Assembly (NCBI RefSeq): GCF_000255655.1
Contig: NZ_JH636435.1
Coordinates: forward strand, 1,316,136 to 1,380,135
Direction: 5' to 3'
Source of the DNA: Schlesneria paludicola DSM 18645
GTDB lineage: Bacteria; Planctomycetota; Planctomycetia; Planctomycetales; Planctomycetaceae
Length of the DNA stretch: 64,000 nucleotides
This document shows positions 8,093-17,255 of the stretch, one piece after another (positions within the stretch are counted from its first letter, which is position 1; each line of letters begins with the position of its first letter). A model generated the notes under the pieces. The model had not been told where the DNA came from. It worked only from the letters and a program-made list of their open reading frames with translations, and made no database searches. Both the position numbers and the translations under genes were made by a program.

Positions 8093-11044
8093 ATGAGTGA
8101 CATCCAACAAGTCGTCGACGAATTGCGGTTTATCTTGCAGCGGGAGGTCATCTCGCAGACGGGTGAACTGTCGACTTTGGTCAAGGAGTACTCGCGGCTT
8201 TGTCATGAGGTCAATGTTCGACTGCGGCGGTGTGATGACTGCATCAAGCAGGGACTGCGATCCGAAGCGCTGCATCTGGCCGAAGCGAAGCCGAATCTGC
8301 TGGATTCTGTGGCGATTCTCGATTTTCCCGAACGCGATGAACTGATTGAAGTCGTCAATCTGTGCTTTCTTCAACCACCCGAACCCTTGCTCGTCGAAGT
8401 CGCATCGACCCTGAATGCGGCGTATGCCGAACAAGAGCCGCTCCAAAAATTGATGGATCGACACCGGCTGCTCGCCCTGGCCCGCGCCCCGCTCGTGCAG
8501 CGATTGGACGTGCTGCGTTCACTAGCCGATCTCGACCCCGCTTCGCCGCATTGGGAGGCAGATGTTGCTGAGATGGAACGCGCCCGACTCCGCGAGATCG
8601 AAGCCGCATCGCTCGCCGCGGCCAAAGCCGGTGACGCCGCCGCGCTCAAGTCACTCCTGAATGAAGCTCAGGCGGCTGGGTGGCGAGAGGCGGTTCCCGC
8701 CACGCTGATTCGCGATCTGAAGGGACGGACAAACCAAACGGTAAAAACCGCCGCCAAACGGCGACTCGGCGAACTGACCCACGAACTGCATACTGCGTTC
8801 TCCGCACTCGATCTGGAAACCGCCCGCCCGCTACGCGACGAATGGAATCAGCACCAGGAGATTGCCGGGCTCGGTAAAGCCGACCCACTCGTGGAACAGG
8901 TCGAGCCGATTCTCGGGTGGCTCAAGGACGAAGATCGCAAGCGGGATGACGAGCGTGCCTATGCCAAAGTCGTCGCGGAGGTCGAACGAGTACTCGACAC
9001 GGATGACGTCGAGCCCGATGTCCTGCAGCGACTCCGACGAACCGTGGATCAACTCCCACGAAGGCTGCCGCAAACCGTCGAGATGCGGTTCCGTTCGCGA
9101 CTCAATCATCAAGAACTGTCACAACATCGCCGCCGCCGCTTGATCATGCTTGCCGCCGCCAGCGCGGTTGTTGTCGTCGTCGGATTGCTCGGAAGCATTG
9201 TCTATCTGTCAGTCGAAGGCGAAAAGTCCAAGCGACTGGTCGCCGCCGCCAATACCTATCTCGACGAAGGTCGCCTGAACGACGCACAAAGTCTGATCCA
9301 GCAACACGCCGCCAAATCCACATCGGAAGCGTGGCTGGCGGTCAAGAAGCGACTCTCGGACGCCGAACAGGCCGAAAAAGAACGGGTCGCCCGCTGGAAG
9401 TCGGAAGTCGCCGCAGTACAGGATGCAACCCAGACTTCTGTCGCGGAAGCCGCCCTGCAGCGCGCACGGGAACTCTCGAAAACAGCCGACGAGAAAATTG
9501 AACTGGGCCAGCTTCAAGCGACTTGGCAAAAACGAGCCGCCACTGAACTGGCGGAACGGGAAGTCCTGGCGCGCCAGGCGATCACGGCGGTCACGGGTGC
9601 ACTGAAGTCCCTGGACAAGGCCCTGGGCGCCACAGAATCCACCGACAAAGACACGATTCATCAGCTGCTCGGCAACGCCGATGCCGAAATGGCTCGCCTG
9701 CGACCATTTTGCAGCGCGATCTCCAAAGAACTGGCCTCACAAGGGACGTTGCTGGAAACGCGTCTGAATGCCGCGCATCAGACTGCCGCCGATTTCACGC
9801 GCCGGGCCATCTTGTTCGACAAACTGACCGATGCCTCATTGATCTTACCCGAGTCAGGTAAGGCGACGGCACAAGCCGGACGGTACGAAGCGGCCCTGCG
9901 AGAATTCGCCTCGACGCTGCCTAAAGATCCTCGAACACCCAACATGAACGCCGCGGCCGATTCGAGCCCGCTGCCCGCCGTCTTCGCGCGTCAAAAACTG
10001 GTGGAGCATTGGAAGCGATTCGCTCCCACCGACAAAGGGGACGTGGAATCACGGCTTCGCGAGATTCGAACGTACCAGACCGATTTTCCCCACGCGCCCG
10101 ATCGCGAATCGCTGACGCAGTACGAAACTTGGCTGGCATCCGTCCTGCGTCGATTCGAAGAAGATGGGGACCCCGATGAAGGTGTGCAAAAGCGGCTGTC
10201 CGCGCTCTTCAACAGCAAGCTGATCAGGGAAGGACACGTCATGGTCGACAACAAGCAAAAGACGTACTACGTCCCCACACCTCTCACCGGCAATTTGGGC
10301 GACAGACCGAACATCACATTTCTGATCGGGTTCAACGGTGAGACCACCAAGCTGGGCTTCAACCCCTCCGACCTGCTCACACCGAAATCGATCCCGGCAC
10401 CGCACCAGGAACTGGCAGCACAAATTCGCACCGAGATCCGAAATGTCAAAATCGACGGTTGGCAGAACTGCTTTCGCGGCTTCCTCGATTCACTCAAGAA
10501 CGCCGAAAAGGTCGATCCGCTCCTCAAATATCTGTTGCTGCTGAAAACGACCGAGTACGCCGGACGTGGTGACAGTCTGCTCGAGCCGGAACTGACTCCA
10601 CTACGGGACAAACTCAGTAATACCGAGCTCGATCGGTCCGTCCCCTGGATGGACCCCATCAGCCCCGCCGTCGCTGAGGCACGCAAACAGGCTCTAGAGG
10701 TCCTGTCCGAACTGCCGCCGATCGAGCCTTTGTTCGAGAAGGCGCTGAAACGCCAACAGAGACTGGAACACGACGTCTTTGGTCTGCGATTCGCCGTGGG
10801 ATGGCTCGATCAATCTGCGCGTGACGGCTGGACCTGTCGCACGAAATGGATGCCCGACGGCGAATACTCACTGGTCGCCGCCTCGCGTCCCGACAGTAAC
10901 GGGCAACGCACCTGGACGACCTTGGGCAAGGTCAAAGATCGCAGTTTCTCACTCGACAAATCATCGGCTCAATCCGTCGGTGAAGCGGCCGTTGTGTTTG
11001 CGTCCCCAAAGGCAATCGACACGCTAACAACCAAGTCCCCTTGA
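8093..11044 (+). CDS. Large coiled-coil membrane protein of the GTPase system
   Basis: This protein has 983 residues. Residues 1-345 are Glu/Arg/Ala-rich helices and coiled coil, with no enzyme motif. One transmembrane helix lies at about 351-374 (LIMLAAASAVVVVVGLLGSI). After it comes a long region rich in alanine and charged residues that reads as TPR-like helical hairpins (ANTYLDEGRLNDAQSLIQQH), then a less helical C-terminal domain. It starts 33 nt after the GAP1 gene and has the same single-span, two-sided layout as the other large members. It is probably a scaffold joining cytoplasmic and envelope parts. I do not recognise a named family. The ATG at 8093 is the first good start and no upstream frame continues. 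Confidence 0.8.
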   Translation: MSDIQQVVDELRFILQREVISQTGELSTLVKEYSRLCHEVNVRLRRCDDCIKQGLRSEALHLAEAKPNLLDSVAILDFPERDELIEVVNLCFLQPPEPLLVEVASTLNAAYAEQEPLQKLMDRHRLLALARAPLVQRLDVLRSLADLDPASPHWEADVAEMERARLREIEAASLAAAKAGDAAALKSLLNEAQAAGWREAVPATLIRDLKGRTNQTVKTAAKRRLGELTHELHTAFSALDLETARPLRDEWNQHQEIAGLGKADPLVEQVEPILGWLKDEDRKRDDERAYAKVVAEVERVLDTDDVEPDVLQRLRRTVDQLPRRLPQTVEMRFRSRLNHQELSQHRRRRLIMLAAASAVVVVVGLLGSIVYLSVEGEKSKRLVAAANTYLDEGRLNDAQSLIQQHAAKSTSEAWLAVKKRLSDAEQAEKERVARWKSEVAAVQDATQTSVAEAALQRARELSKTADEKIELGQLQATWQKRAATELAEREVLARQAITAVTGALKSLDKALGATESTDKDTIHQLLGNADAEMARLRPFCSAISKELASQGTLLETRLNAAHQTAADFTRRAILFDKLTDASLILPESGKATAQAGRYEAALREFASTLPKDPRTPNMNAAADSSPLPAVFARQKLVEHWKRFAPTDKGDVESRLREIRTYQTDFPHAPDRESLTQYETWLASVLRRFEEDGDPDEGVQKRLSALFNSKLIREGHVMVDNKQKTYYVPTPLTGNLGDRPNITFLIGFNGETTKLGFNPSDLLTPKSIPAPHQELAAQIRTEIRNVKIDGWQNCFRGFLDSLKNAEKVDPLLKYLLLLKTTEYAGRGDSLLEPELTPLRDKLSNTELDRSVPWMDPISPAVAEARKQALEVLSELPPIEPLFEKALKRQQRLEHDVFGLRFAVGWLDQSARDGWTCRTKWMPDGEYSLVAASRPDSNGQRTWTTLGKVKDRSFSLDKSSAQSVGEAAVVFASPKAIDTLTTKSP

Positions 11045-11189
11045 ATTGAGAACGCTGTCCACCGAGAGGCGAAGCGTCTCTTTTAAAACGGGGAAAATCG
11101 CCCGACGATTCGCCCCGAAATCACGGCATCGACCGATTACGACAGCTCATCACGACCATCACAATTAAGTTTTCCGGGAACCTGTTTCG

Positions 11190-11954
11190 ATGGATGAGAA
11201 CGACAAATACTACATCCGTGTCCGCGGTCGCGTACTGGGCCCATACAGCCTCGGCCAGCTCAAGACGCTGCGCACGCGCGGTCAGTTTGGCCGCGCCAAT
11301 GAGGTTTCGCTGGATCGCGATACCTGGGAATCGGCAGCCGCAATCGAACACCTGTTCGCGCCCGAAGCCTCGAAAAATGCACGTGCCGCGACCGACGACG
11401 ATGCCAGCGACAGTGCAACGAGCAAATCCACAGGACGGGTCTGGCACTATGCTGTCGGCGAAGAACAGTGCGGTCCGACGACCCTGCTGGAACTGCGCGG
11501 GATGATCGTCGGAAACCAGCTCATGGTCGATGATCTGGTCTGGAAAGATGGGATGGACGACTGGAAGCCCATTCGCGAGGTCGCGGAACTGCGGTCCATC
11601 GCTCAGAAGTCGAACAGCTCAGCGGACATCAACGGACGATCGATTACCTCAACCACCCACGTCTATTGCTTCGCCTGCGGCTCACCAACCGATTCCCGCG
11701 CCGAAGTCTGTCCGAAATGCGGAGTTCGCCAACGAAGCAGTTCGGGCAATCGGAAACGAGAAAGAGTCACCGCGGCGCTGCTCGCCCTCTTCTTAGGAGG
11801 TATTGGAATCCACCACTTCTACCTCGGAAACGTTGCGTTGGGAGTTCTCTATCTGGTGTTCTGCCTGACCCTTATTCCCGCGATCGCAGCATGGGTCGAA
11901 TTTGTCATCTTCTTGTGTATGACGGACGCAAACTTCGACGCCAAGTATGCCTGA
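11190..11954 (+). CDS. Double GYF_2, zinc-ribbon and TM2 domain protein
   Basis: This protein has 254 residues. There are two GYF_2-type modules, at about 6-55 (YYIRVRGRVLGPYSLGQLK) and 87-130 (WHYAVGEEQCGPTTLLEL), a domain thought to bind proline-rich peptides. A CFAC...CPKC zinc ribbon follows at about 157-177. The C-terminus (190-250) is a TM2 domain with two membrane helices (LALFLGGIGIHHFYLGN). All three domain types are common in planctomycetes. The GYF_2 repeats may hold the Pro-rich linkers of neighbouring proteins (GAP1, lipoprotein) at the inner membrane. It is on the same strand as the cluster, 145 nt after the coiled-coil gene. The domain calls are strong; the partner idea is inference. 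Confidence 0.85.
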   Translation: MDENDKYYIRVRGRVLGPYSLGQLKTLRTRGQFGRANEVSLDRDTWESAAAIEHLFAPEASKNARAATDDDASDSATSKSTGRVWHYAVGEEQCGPTTLLELRGMIVGNQLMVDDLVWKDGMDDWKPIREVAELRSIAQKSNSSADINGRSITSTTHVYCFACGSPTDSRAEVCPKCGVRQRSSSGNRKRERVTAALLALFLGGIGIHHFYLGNVALGVLYLVFCLTLIPAIAAWVEFVIFLCMTDANFDAKYA

Positions 11955-12148
11955 CGCCCAAAGGCAGCCGTGTCCCCTCAGAACGTTAAAGCCAAGTCCG
12001 TTGAAATAAGGATGAACAAAGCTGGACGCCATTCCAAAACCCTCTGGGTCTCCAGTGTTTCGCTCGTCCATCCCCGCTCCCTCAACCCAAGTTTTTTTGT
12101 TGTGACAGAACACGAAGACGAATTTACATCGACGAATTGAGACGCCTA

Positions 12149-13024
12149 ATGCGCGAGACCTTACCGACGACCGTGTCCGAACCGGCCCTTTCCTGGGCTC
12201 GGGATGACATCGAACAGAAGTTGCTGTTCCGAGGTGGCCGGTTTACGCGCGTCAATTCCTGGTGTGCCTTCTCACTCGCGGTCTTGATGACGGCTGGTTT
12301 TTACGCCGTGCTGTTTCCGTTTCACGACAACTGGATCGCCGGAAGCTTTTTCTTCGACCGCAATCGCGAAACCCCCGCCTGCATCGTGTTTTTATCGTGC
12401 TGGTCGATCGCCATTCTCTGCCTGAAATGGAGCAAACTGCGGATGCAGCAACGGGCGCTGCAATTGGCGATCGTTCCTTCAGATCCCGAATTCGTGCTGA
12501 CGCCACAAACCGTGGACGAAGTGTTCCATCGCATGCACGAATGCGTCGACGATCCCCGCCAGTTCGTCGTCTTTCATCGAATCATGACGGCGCTTTCCAA
12601 CTTGCGAAACCTGGGACGCGTGACGGATGTCGATGACATCCTCCGTGCGCAGGCAGACACCGACGAGTCGGGGATGGAAACGAGTTACTCGCTGCTTCAA
12701 GGATTCGTCTGGGCCATCCCCGTGCTGGGCTTCATCGGCACGGTCGAAGGTCTATCCGTCGCGATCGGCGGGTTCGGTAACGTTCTTTCGTCCTCGACCG
12801 ATTTCGAACAGATCAAGGTCGCGCTCCGCGGGGTGACGGGCGGGCTCTCCACCGCCTTCGAAACCACGCTCCACGGCCTGGTGGCGGCACTCGTCATTCA
12901 ACTCATTCAAACCGCGCTCAAGAAAAGTGAAGAGGAATTTCTCGATGCGTGCAGCGAATACTGCTCAAAACAAATCGTCAGTCGCCTCAGACTGATGCCG
13001 TTCGAACTGCGGGGAGACGAGTAA
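12149..13024 (+). CDS. MotA/TolQ/ExbB-family proton channel protein
   Basis: This inner-membrane protein has 291 residues. Two N-terminal helices (about 38-60 and 77-97) are followed by a cytoplasmic stretch. The family signature comes next: a helix with PVLGFIGTVEGL and then GVTGGLSTAFETTLHGLVAA, the two conserved channel-lining helices of TolQ/ExbB/MotA. Such proteins form pentamers around a dimer of ExbD/TolR/MotB-type spans and conduct protons to do work in the envelope. The next two genes have matching single spans, supporting a complete channel. The ATG at 12149 is preferred over a TTG 12 nt upstream. In Zorya defence the analogous ZorA/ZorB pair powers an antiviral response, so this is a plausible effector or motor of the GTPase cluster. 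Confidence 0.85.
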   Translation: MRETLPTTVSEPALSWARDDIEQKLLFRGGRFTRVNSWCAFSLAVLMTAGFYAVLFPFHDNWIAGSFFFDRNRETPACIVFLSCWSIAILCLKWSKLRMQQRALQLAIVPSDPEFVLTPQTVDEVFHRMHECVDDPRQFVVFHRIMTALSNLRNLGRVTDVDDILRAQADTDESGMETSYSLLQGFVWAIPVLGFIGTVEGLSVAIGGFGNVLSSSTDFEQIKVALRGVTGGLSTAFETTLHGLVAALVIQLIQTALKKSEEEFLDACSEYCSKQIVSRLRLMPFELRGDE

Positions 13025-13855
13025 ATGTCCCGTCGCGGTCGTTCCGGCCCCACGATTTCCCTGTTCTCGTTTCAGGACATCATTACGTCCGTCACCGCCA
13101 TCGTGACCGTCGTCACGCTGCTGCTCGCCCTGGATCTCGTCCAGCGGAAGCAGTCCCAGGCGAATGATTCCTCGACGGTGCTCGCCCTCGAAGTCGTCGA
13201 ACGGCTGCAGCAGGTTGAGGCGGAACTGGCTCAACTGCAGCAGGCCTCCGACACCACTGACGATTTGATTCGCGACGTTGCCGCCACGTCGCCCGCGGAA
13301 CTGCAAGCCGACATCGAAGAACGCGAAAGGGCGATCGCCGCGCTGGAACTCGAACGCACCCGTCTGCGACAACTCGCCGAGTCCACCGCCACACGCCGCA
13401 AACTGCTCTTGGTCGAGCAATTCGAACTCGAACCCTCCAAACAGCAGACCGCAAAAAACGAAACGCTCATCGCCGATCTCGAACGGCAACGCAGCGAGGA
13501 ACAGGCCGAGAATCGTCTCATCTATGCCATGCCGCGAGGAACGACGCGCACGGGCTGGATCATCGAGATTGATGGAGCCGACCTCGTCGTCGCTCCGATG
13601 GGTCGTGCGGCCAAGCCGCGTCGATTTGTCTCAGGGCTCACGCTGCTGGGTTCCTCGGCCGTCAAGCAACTGATGCTCTGGATCGATCAACAGAATCTGT
13701 ATTCCTCCTATTTCCTCGTGCTCGTCCGCCCCAATGGAACGCGATCGTTCGAAGAGGTTCTCGATGCCCTGGAAAAGAAGCAAATCACGCATGGCTCCGA
13801 TTTGATCGGTGACGATCAGGTGTTGCTCCATCCCGAACGAGGAGCGGTTCCCTGA
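13025..13855 (+). CDS. ExbD/TolR-like single-span protein, first copy
   Basis: This protein has 276 residues. The N-terminal anchor (about 14-41) begins with FSFQDIITS and continues hydrophobic, placing an Asp at the cytoplasmic entry of the span as in ExbD/TolR/MotB proton-carrying helices. Residues 50-165 are a strong coiled coil (many Leu/Glu/Gln/Arg heptads), and the C-terminus is a compact domain with strands (GWIIEIDGADLVVAPM). It starts directly after the ExbB-like stop codon and ends in a TGATG overlap with the next gene, so the three genes are translationally coupled. Similar planctomycete proteins are usually left hypothetical. The channel-subunit call rests on anchor, Asp and context, not on full-length similarity. 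Confidence 0.65.
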   Translation: MSRRGRSGPTISLFSFQDIITSVTAIVTVVTLLLALDLVQRKQSQANDSSTVLALEVVERLQQVEAELAQLQQASDTTDDLIRDVAATSPAELQADIEERERAIAALELERTRLRQLAESTATRRKLLLVEQFELEPSKQQTAKNETLIADLERQRSEEQAENRLIYAMPRGTTRTGWIIEIDGADLVVAPMGRAAKPRRFVSGLTLLGSSAVKQLMLWIDQQNLYSSYFLVLVRPNGTRSFEEVLDALEKKQITHGSDLIGDDQVLLHPERGAVP

Positions 13856-14772
13856 TGGCTCGTCGTCACGCATCCAAGCAGGATAGCCTCGAACTGTTGC
13901 TCGACACGATCTGCAATACGTTCGGAGGTGTGCTGTTCATTGCGATCCTGGTCGTGCTGCTCTTACAGCAGACCGGCGCCAGCCCCGTCTCAACCACCCC
14001 TGATCAAATTCCGGTTTCCGCAGACGAATTCGCAAAAACGACCGAGCGATTCGAGTCGGCCGTCGAGGAACTGGCGCGGCGACGACTCAACCGTGACGCT
14101 CAGAATTTGCTCGTCCAAGACTTCGCTCCCGAATCGCATCGGCAGCTTCTCGTTACACGCGCCGAACTGACCGCTCGACAAGACGCACTCCAGCGCGACG
14201 TCGATCAACAATTGATCGCCAACACGGAAGCAGTCATCGACGTCGAAACTCTGGAACAGGAAACCAAGACGATCGAAGCGAAGCTGGCCGAGTCCCAGGA
14301 ACGGCTGGCCGCGGCCGAAGCCAAACTGGCCGCCGAGCAACAGTCGCGGGTCCACGAAACCAAAATGCCCGTGATGCACGCCGCGAAGAACAAAATCGAG
14401 ATCGCCCTCATTCTGAATTACGGTCGCCTGTATGTCTGGCACAAGTACGACGGACTGGAACGAACGGGTTTGAACTTGGACGACTTTGTTGTCGTCGGTG
14501 CCGAATTTGACTGGTTGGTGACGCAACCCAACCCCCTGGCCGGTATCCCGCTGGACGACTCCAAACTGTCGAAAGAGGCGGTCCGCAGAGCGTTGAAGCC
14601 GTTCCCGCCGGGCCGTTGCACGTTGTGCTTTGTCGTCCGCCCCGACTCGTTCGAAGAATTTCGTTACGCGCGGGATCGCGCGATCGAGATGGGGTTTGAA
14701 TATCGCATCTTCCCCACACGTGAAGGCGACCCCATTTCGGATAGTGGCCAAGGCCGCGATCAAGTGCAGTAG
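13855..14772 (+). CDS. ExbD/TolR-like single-span protein, second copy
   Basis: This protein has 305 residues. The N-terminus carries SLELLLDTICNTFGGV and then a hydrophobic span to about 43, with Asp at the start of the helix, the position expected of the ion-carrying residue. A coiled coil (about 60-165) and a C-terminal periplasmic domain follow, the same plan as the preceding gene but with little direct identity, so the two may form a heterodimeric plug. The start codon overlaps the stop of the upstream gene (TGATG at 13853-13857). An antisense frame covering 13990-14805 is a shadow. The family assignment is by topology, motif and operon position. Confidence 0.65.
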   Translation: MARRHASKQDSLELLLDTICNTFGGVLFIAILVVLLLQQTGASPVSTTPDQIPVSADEFAKTTERFESAVEELARRRLNRDAQNLLVQDFAPESHRQLLVTRAELTARQDALQRDVDQQLIANTEAVIDVETLEQETKTIEAKLAESQERLAAAEAKLAAEQQSRVHETKMPVMHAAKNKIEIALILNYGRLYVWHKYDGLERTGLNLDDFVVVGAEFDWLVTQPNPLAGIPLDDSKLSKEAVRRALKPFPPGRCTLCFVVRPDSFEEFRYARDRAIEMGFEYRIFPTREGDPISDSGQGRDQVQ

Positions 14773-14845
14773 CTCACGCAGACCCAACATCCATCGACGA
14801 TCCATCGCAACTCAAACCGTCAGAATCCGTGTTAAGGACCGAACC

Positions 14846-16135
14846 ATGGGCAAGCCGTCTCGGCACAACTTTGACGACTCTTCCGAACAGAGTTCCGCAC
14901 CACCACGATCGAAGAGATCCAACGGCCAACCACTTGGCGCGAATCGTCGCTCGGGCCCCAGGTCTCGACAGAAGGCCTCATCCACCATGTCGCTCATGAT
15001 TGGTGGTGCCAGCCTCCTCCTGGGAATGCTGATCATTGTCGCCATCCTGCAACAGCGCGCCCTGCATCACGACTCGTCGGTGGCACAAGCGGAATCCACT
15101 GCGCCGGCCGTCGACACGACCCAACTCGACGTCACGTCCCCCATGACGCAATCACAACCGAGCGACGAAGACCAACAACCGCTCGCGGACCTCAGTCCAT
15201 CGGACACCGATTCGCCGGTCAATGAAAGCCCTAGCCCCGAGGCCACGACAAAGGCACACACAGACACCGCGCTGGCCGAAGTCGCATCCACGAGCGCGAG
15301 CGTGCCCGAGGAACCGATGCCCGAAGAAGAACCCGACGAGGTCACTCCCGAATCGACCAACCCGACGGCCGAAGATTTCGAAAAACGGATCGTCAAAGCG
15401 GCACAGCTCATCCGTGATCAAAAGGGCAAAGAGGCGATCATCACACTCAAGCAGGCCAGCGGGGCCTATCCCAAAGAGATTCGTGCCGACTTCTATCTGG
15501 GACTGATCTATTCCGGAATCGGCCTCAACGAGCCGAAGAATGCCGAAATTCACCTCAAGCGTGTGCTGGAGCGCGAAGCCAATCATATCCCGACGCTAAA
15601 CAATCTGGGGCTGGTTGCGATCAATGCCCGCAAGTATCCGGCGGCACGAAATTACTTCAGCCAGGCACTGAAATCCGACCCACGGCCCAAGGAAGTCGAA
15701 CAGAATCTCGGACGGATGCTGAACCGCGCAAAGATCCTCGAGATCAAGAACGACCAACTGAAAACGATCATCGCCCTCAAACCGAATGAGGACGCCTATC
15801 AACAGGGAGTTGGTTGGCTCTACATGCCTCTCGATCGCACCGAGAAGTCGCTTCAGGAATACAAATCGTTCAGCAAGACGTCGGAGCTTGAAGATCGATC
15901 GTGCTGCTACTGCCAGGGCAAACAAACCGTCACCTGCCGCACCTGTGCCGGCAAGAAAACGGCCGTGAGGTCGGATGCCGTTGGTCAAACGCGGAATCTG
16001 GGGTTGGGCAACCAATCGACCGTGACGCCGGTCCACACGCTCGTCGCGTGCCCCACCTGCAGCGGACGAGGACGCGTCGACTGCCAGGCGTGCTTCACCG
16101 GCCAAGACCCCGACGTGGCGCAACGAAGAAATTGA
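14846..16135 (+). CDS. TPR protein with DnaJ-like CxxC zinc clusters
   Basis: This protein has 429 residues and is the last gene of the cluster. A basic N-terminus leads to a transmembrane helix at about 51-72 (SLMIGGASLLLGMLIIVAIL). An acidic Pro/Ser/Thr linker runs to about 170, then TPR-type helices at about 175-330 (AEIHLKRVLEREANHIPTLN). The end holds two C-x2-C-x-G-x4-C-x2-C units (CYCQGKQTVTCRTC and CPTCSGRGRVDCQAC), the spacing of the DnaJ zinc finger. DnaJ fingers bind unfolded or partner proteins, so it could be a client-binding adaptor. The start at 14846 has AAGGAC upstream and 73 nt separate it from the second ExbD-like gene; an upstream in-frame extension overlapping that gene was rejected. 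Confidence 0.8.
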   Translation: MGKPSRHNFDDSSEQSSAPPRSKRSNGQPLGANRRSGPRSRQKASSTMSLMIGGASLLLGMLIIVAILQQRALHHDSSVAQAESTAPAVDTTQLDVTSPMTQSQPSDEDQQPLADLSPSDTDSPVNESPSPEATTKAHTDTALAEVASTSASVPEEPMPEEEPDEVTPESTNPTAEDFEKRIVKAAQLIRDQKGKEAIITLKQASGAYPKEIRADFYLGLIYSGIGLNEPKNAEIHLKRVLEREANHIPTLNNLGLVAINARKYPAARNYFSQALKSDPRPKEVEQNLGRMLNRAKILEIKNDQLKTIIALKPNEDAYQQGVGWLYMPLDRTEKSLQEYKSFSKTSELEDRSCCYCQGKQTVTCRTCAGKKTAVRSDAVGQTRNLGLGNQSTVTPVHTLVACPTCSGRGRVDCQACFTGQDPDVAQRRN

Positions 16136-16276
16136 CGCGGACGATGGGGAATTCCCGCACACATGAGCGCGAGCAATTGCGGTCAGTCGGACGTGAAGCA
16201 GCTTACATGCGTCCGTCAGCTCGAAGAAGCCTCAGACCGATGCGCGGTTCGACGGTTGTCGGTGCAGATGCAGCTC

Positions 16277-16685
16277 CATCCTCCGCCCCGAAGCGGGCGG
16301 AAGTGTACAAGCCCAGGGGTGCGAGCGTTTCGATCGCTCCCCTGGGTCATCGGCATCTGGGAAACGCCGCCCTGCAGGGGCGGCAGGACACGATCAATGT
16401 GGACGTACCGTCTCGCGGTCACCGTTCACAGCCCGAAGAGAGGGGGACAGGCACAATTTCCCGGCTCATTAGAATCCGCAGTGCAAAAACCAGAGAAACC
16501 TATCCTTTTGTCGCGGGAAAATGAGCCAGTCCCCGGCCTGTGGCCGTACCGCCTCGCGAAACGGCGCGGGCCCGTATGGGTTCCTGCCGCCACCTACGGG
16601 GCGGCGGGACAATGGCCGACTGTGACCCAGGGTAGCGATCGAAACGATCGCAACCCTGGGCTGGTACCCGTCGGGCCTTACAGGC
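16277..16685. repeat. Composite repeat block, copy 1, with inverted family-2 tail
   Basis: Positions 16277-16610 are a 334-bp unit repeated at 16861-17194 with the same length. Within it come a family-2 palindromic module (about 16281-16401), then a family-3 element in reverse orientation (about 16425-16550), then a CCACCTACGGGGCGGCGGGAC tail split over the block end. From about 16590 to 16685 a reverse-oriented family-2 core (CCCAGGGTAGCGATCG..CCCTGGG) is appended. No gene is present. Confidence 0.85.
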
Positions 16686-16737
16686 CCGAGGATTCTTCGG
16701 ACGTCAACTGATGGTGAGATCATCGCGCTCGAACGTC

Positions 16738-16800
16738 ATCTCACCGTGACATCATCTCACCGTGACATCATCTCACTCGAACGTCATCTTATGGTGACTC
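16738..16800. repeat. Short 16-bp tandem repeat tract
   Basis: The unit ATCTCACCGTGACATC occurs twice back to back from 16738, flanked by partial variants (ATCTCACTCGAACGTC and ATCTTATGGTGAC). It lies between the two 334-bp composite repeats. It has no coding potential, and slippage or homologous exchange between repeats could have made it. Confidence 0.7.
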
Positions 16801-16860
16801 GGGAACCAGCGGAAAAAACCTCCGTCCCATCGCCAGGATCAATCGTCCAACGTGCGCCTT

Positions 16861-17194
16861 CATCCTCCGCCCCGTAGCGGGCGGAAGGGTACAAGCCTAG
16901 GGGTGCGAGCGTTTCGATCGCTCCCCTAGGTTACCGGCATCTGGGCAACGCCGCCCTGCAGGGGCGGCAGGACACGATCAATGTGGCCGTACCGTCTCGC
17001 GGTCACCGTTCACAGCCCGAAGAGAGGGGGACAGGCACAATTTCCCGGCTCATTAGAATCCGCAGTGCAAAAACCCGAGAAACCTATCCTTTTGGCGCGG
17101 GAAAATGAGCCAGTCCCCGGCCTGTGAACGGTACCGCCCGCGAAACGGCGCGGACTCGTGTGGGTTCCTGCCGCCACCTACGGGGCGGCGGGAC
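16861..17194. repeat. Composite repeat block, copy 2
   Basis: This is the second 334-bp direct copy of the block at 16277-16610, offset by 584 bp. It carries the same order of family-2 module, reverse family-3 element and CCACC..GGCGG tail, with a few substitutions. It ends about 60 bp beyond the 3' end of the convergent dehydrogenase gene. Confidence 0.85.
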
Positions 17195-17255
17195 TCGATC
17201 AACGTGGTCGTGTTCCCCCGAGAGAGATTCGGATCGGGGGGAAACCTGGGGCCGA

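Noticed and set aside
13990-14805. 271-codon open frame on the minus strand
   Set aside because: Antisense to the second ExbD-like gene, with no motif.
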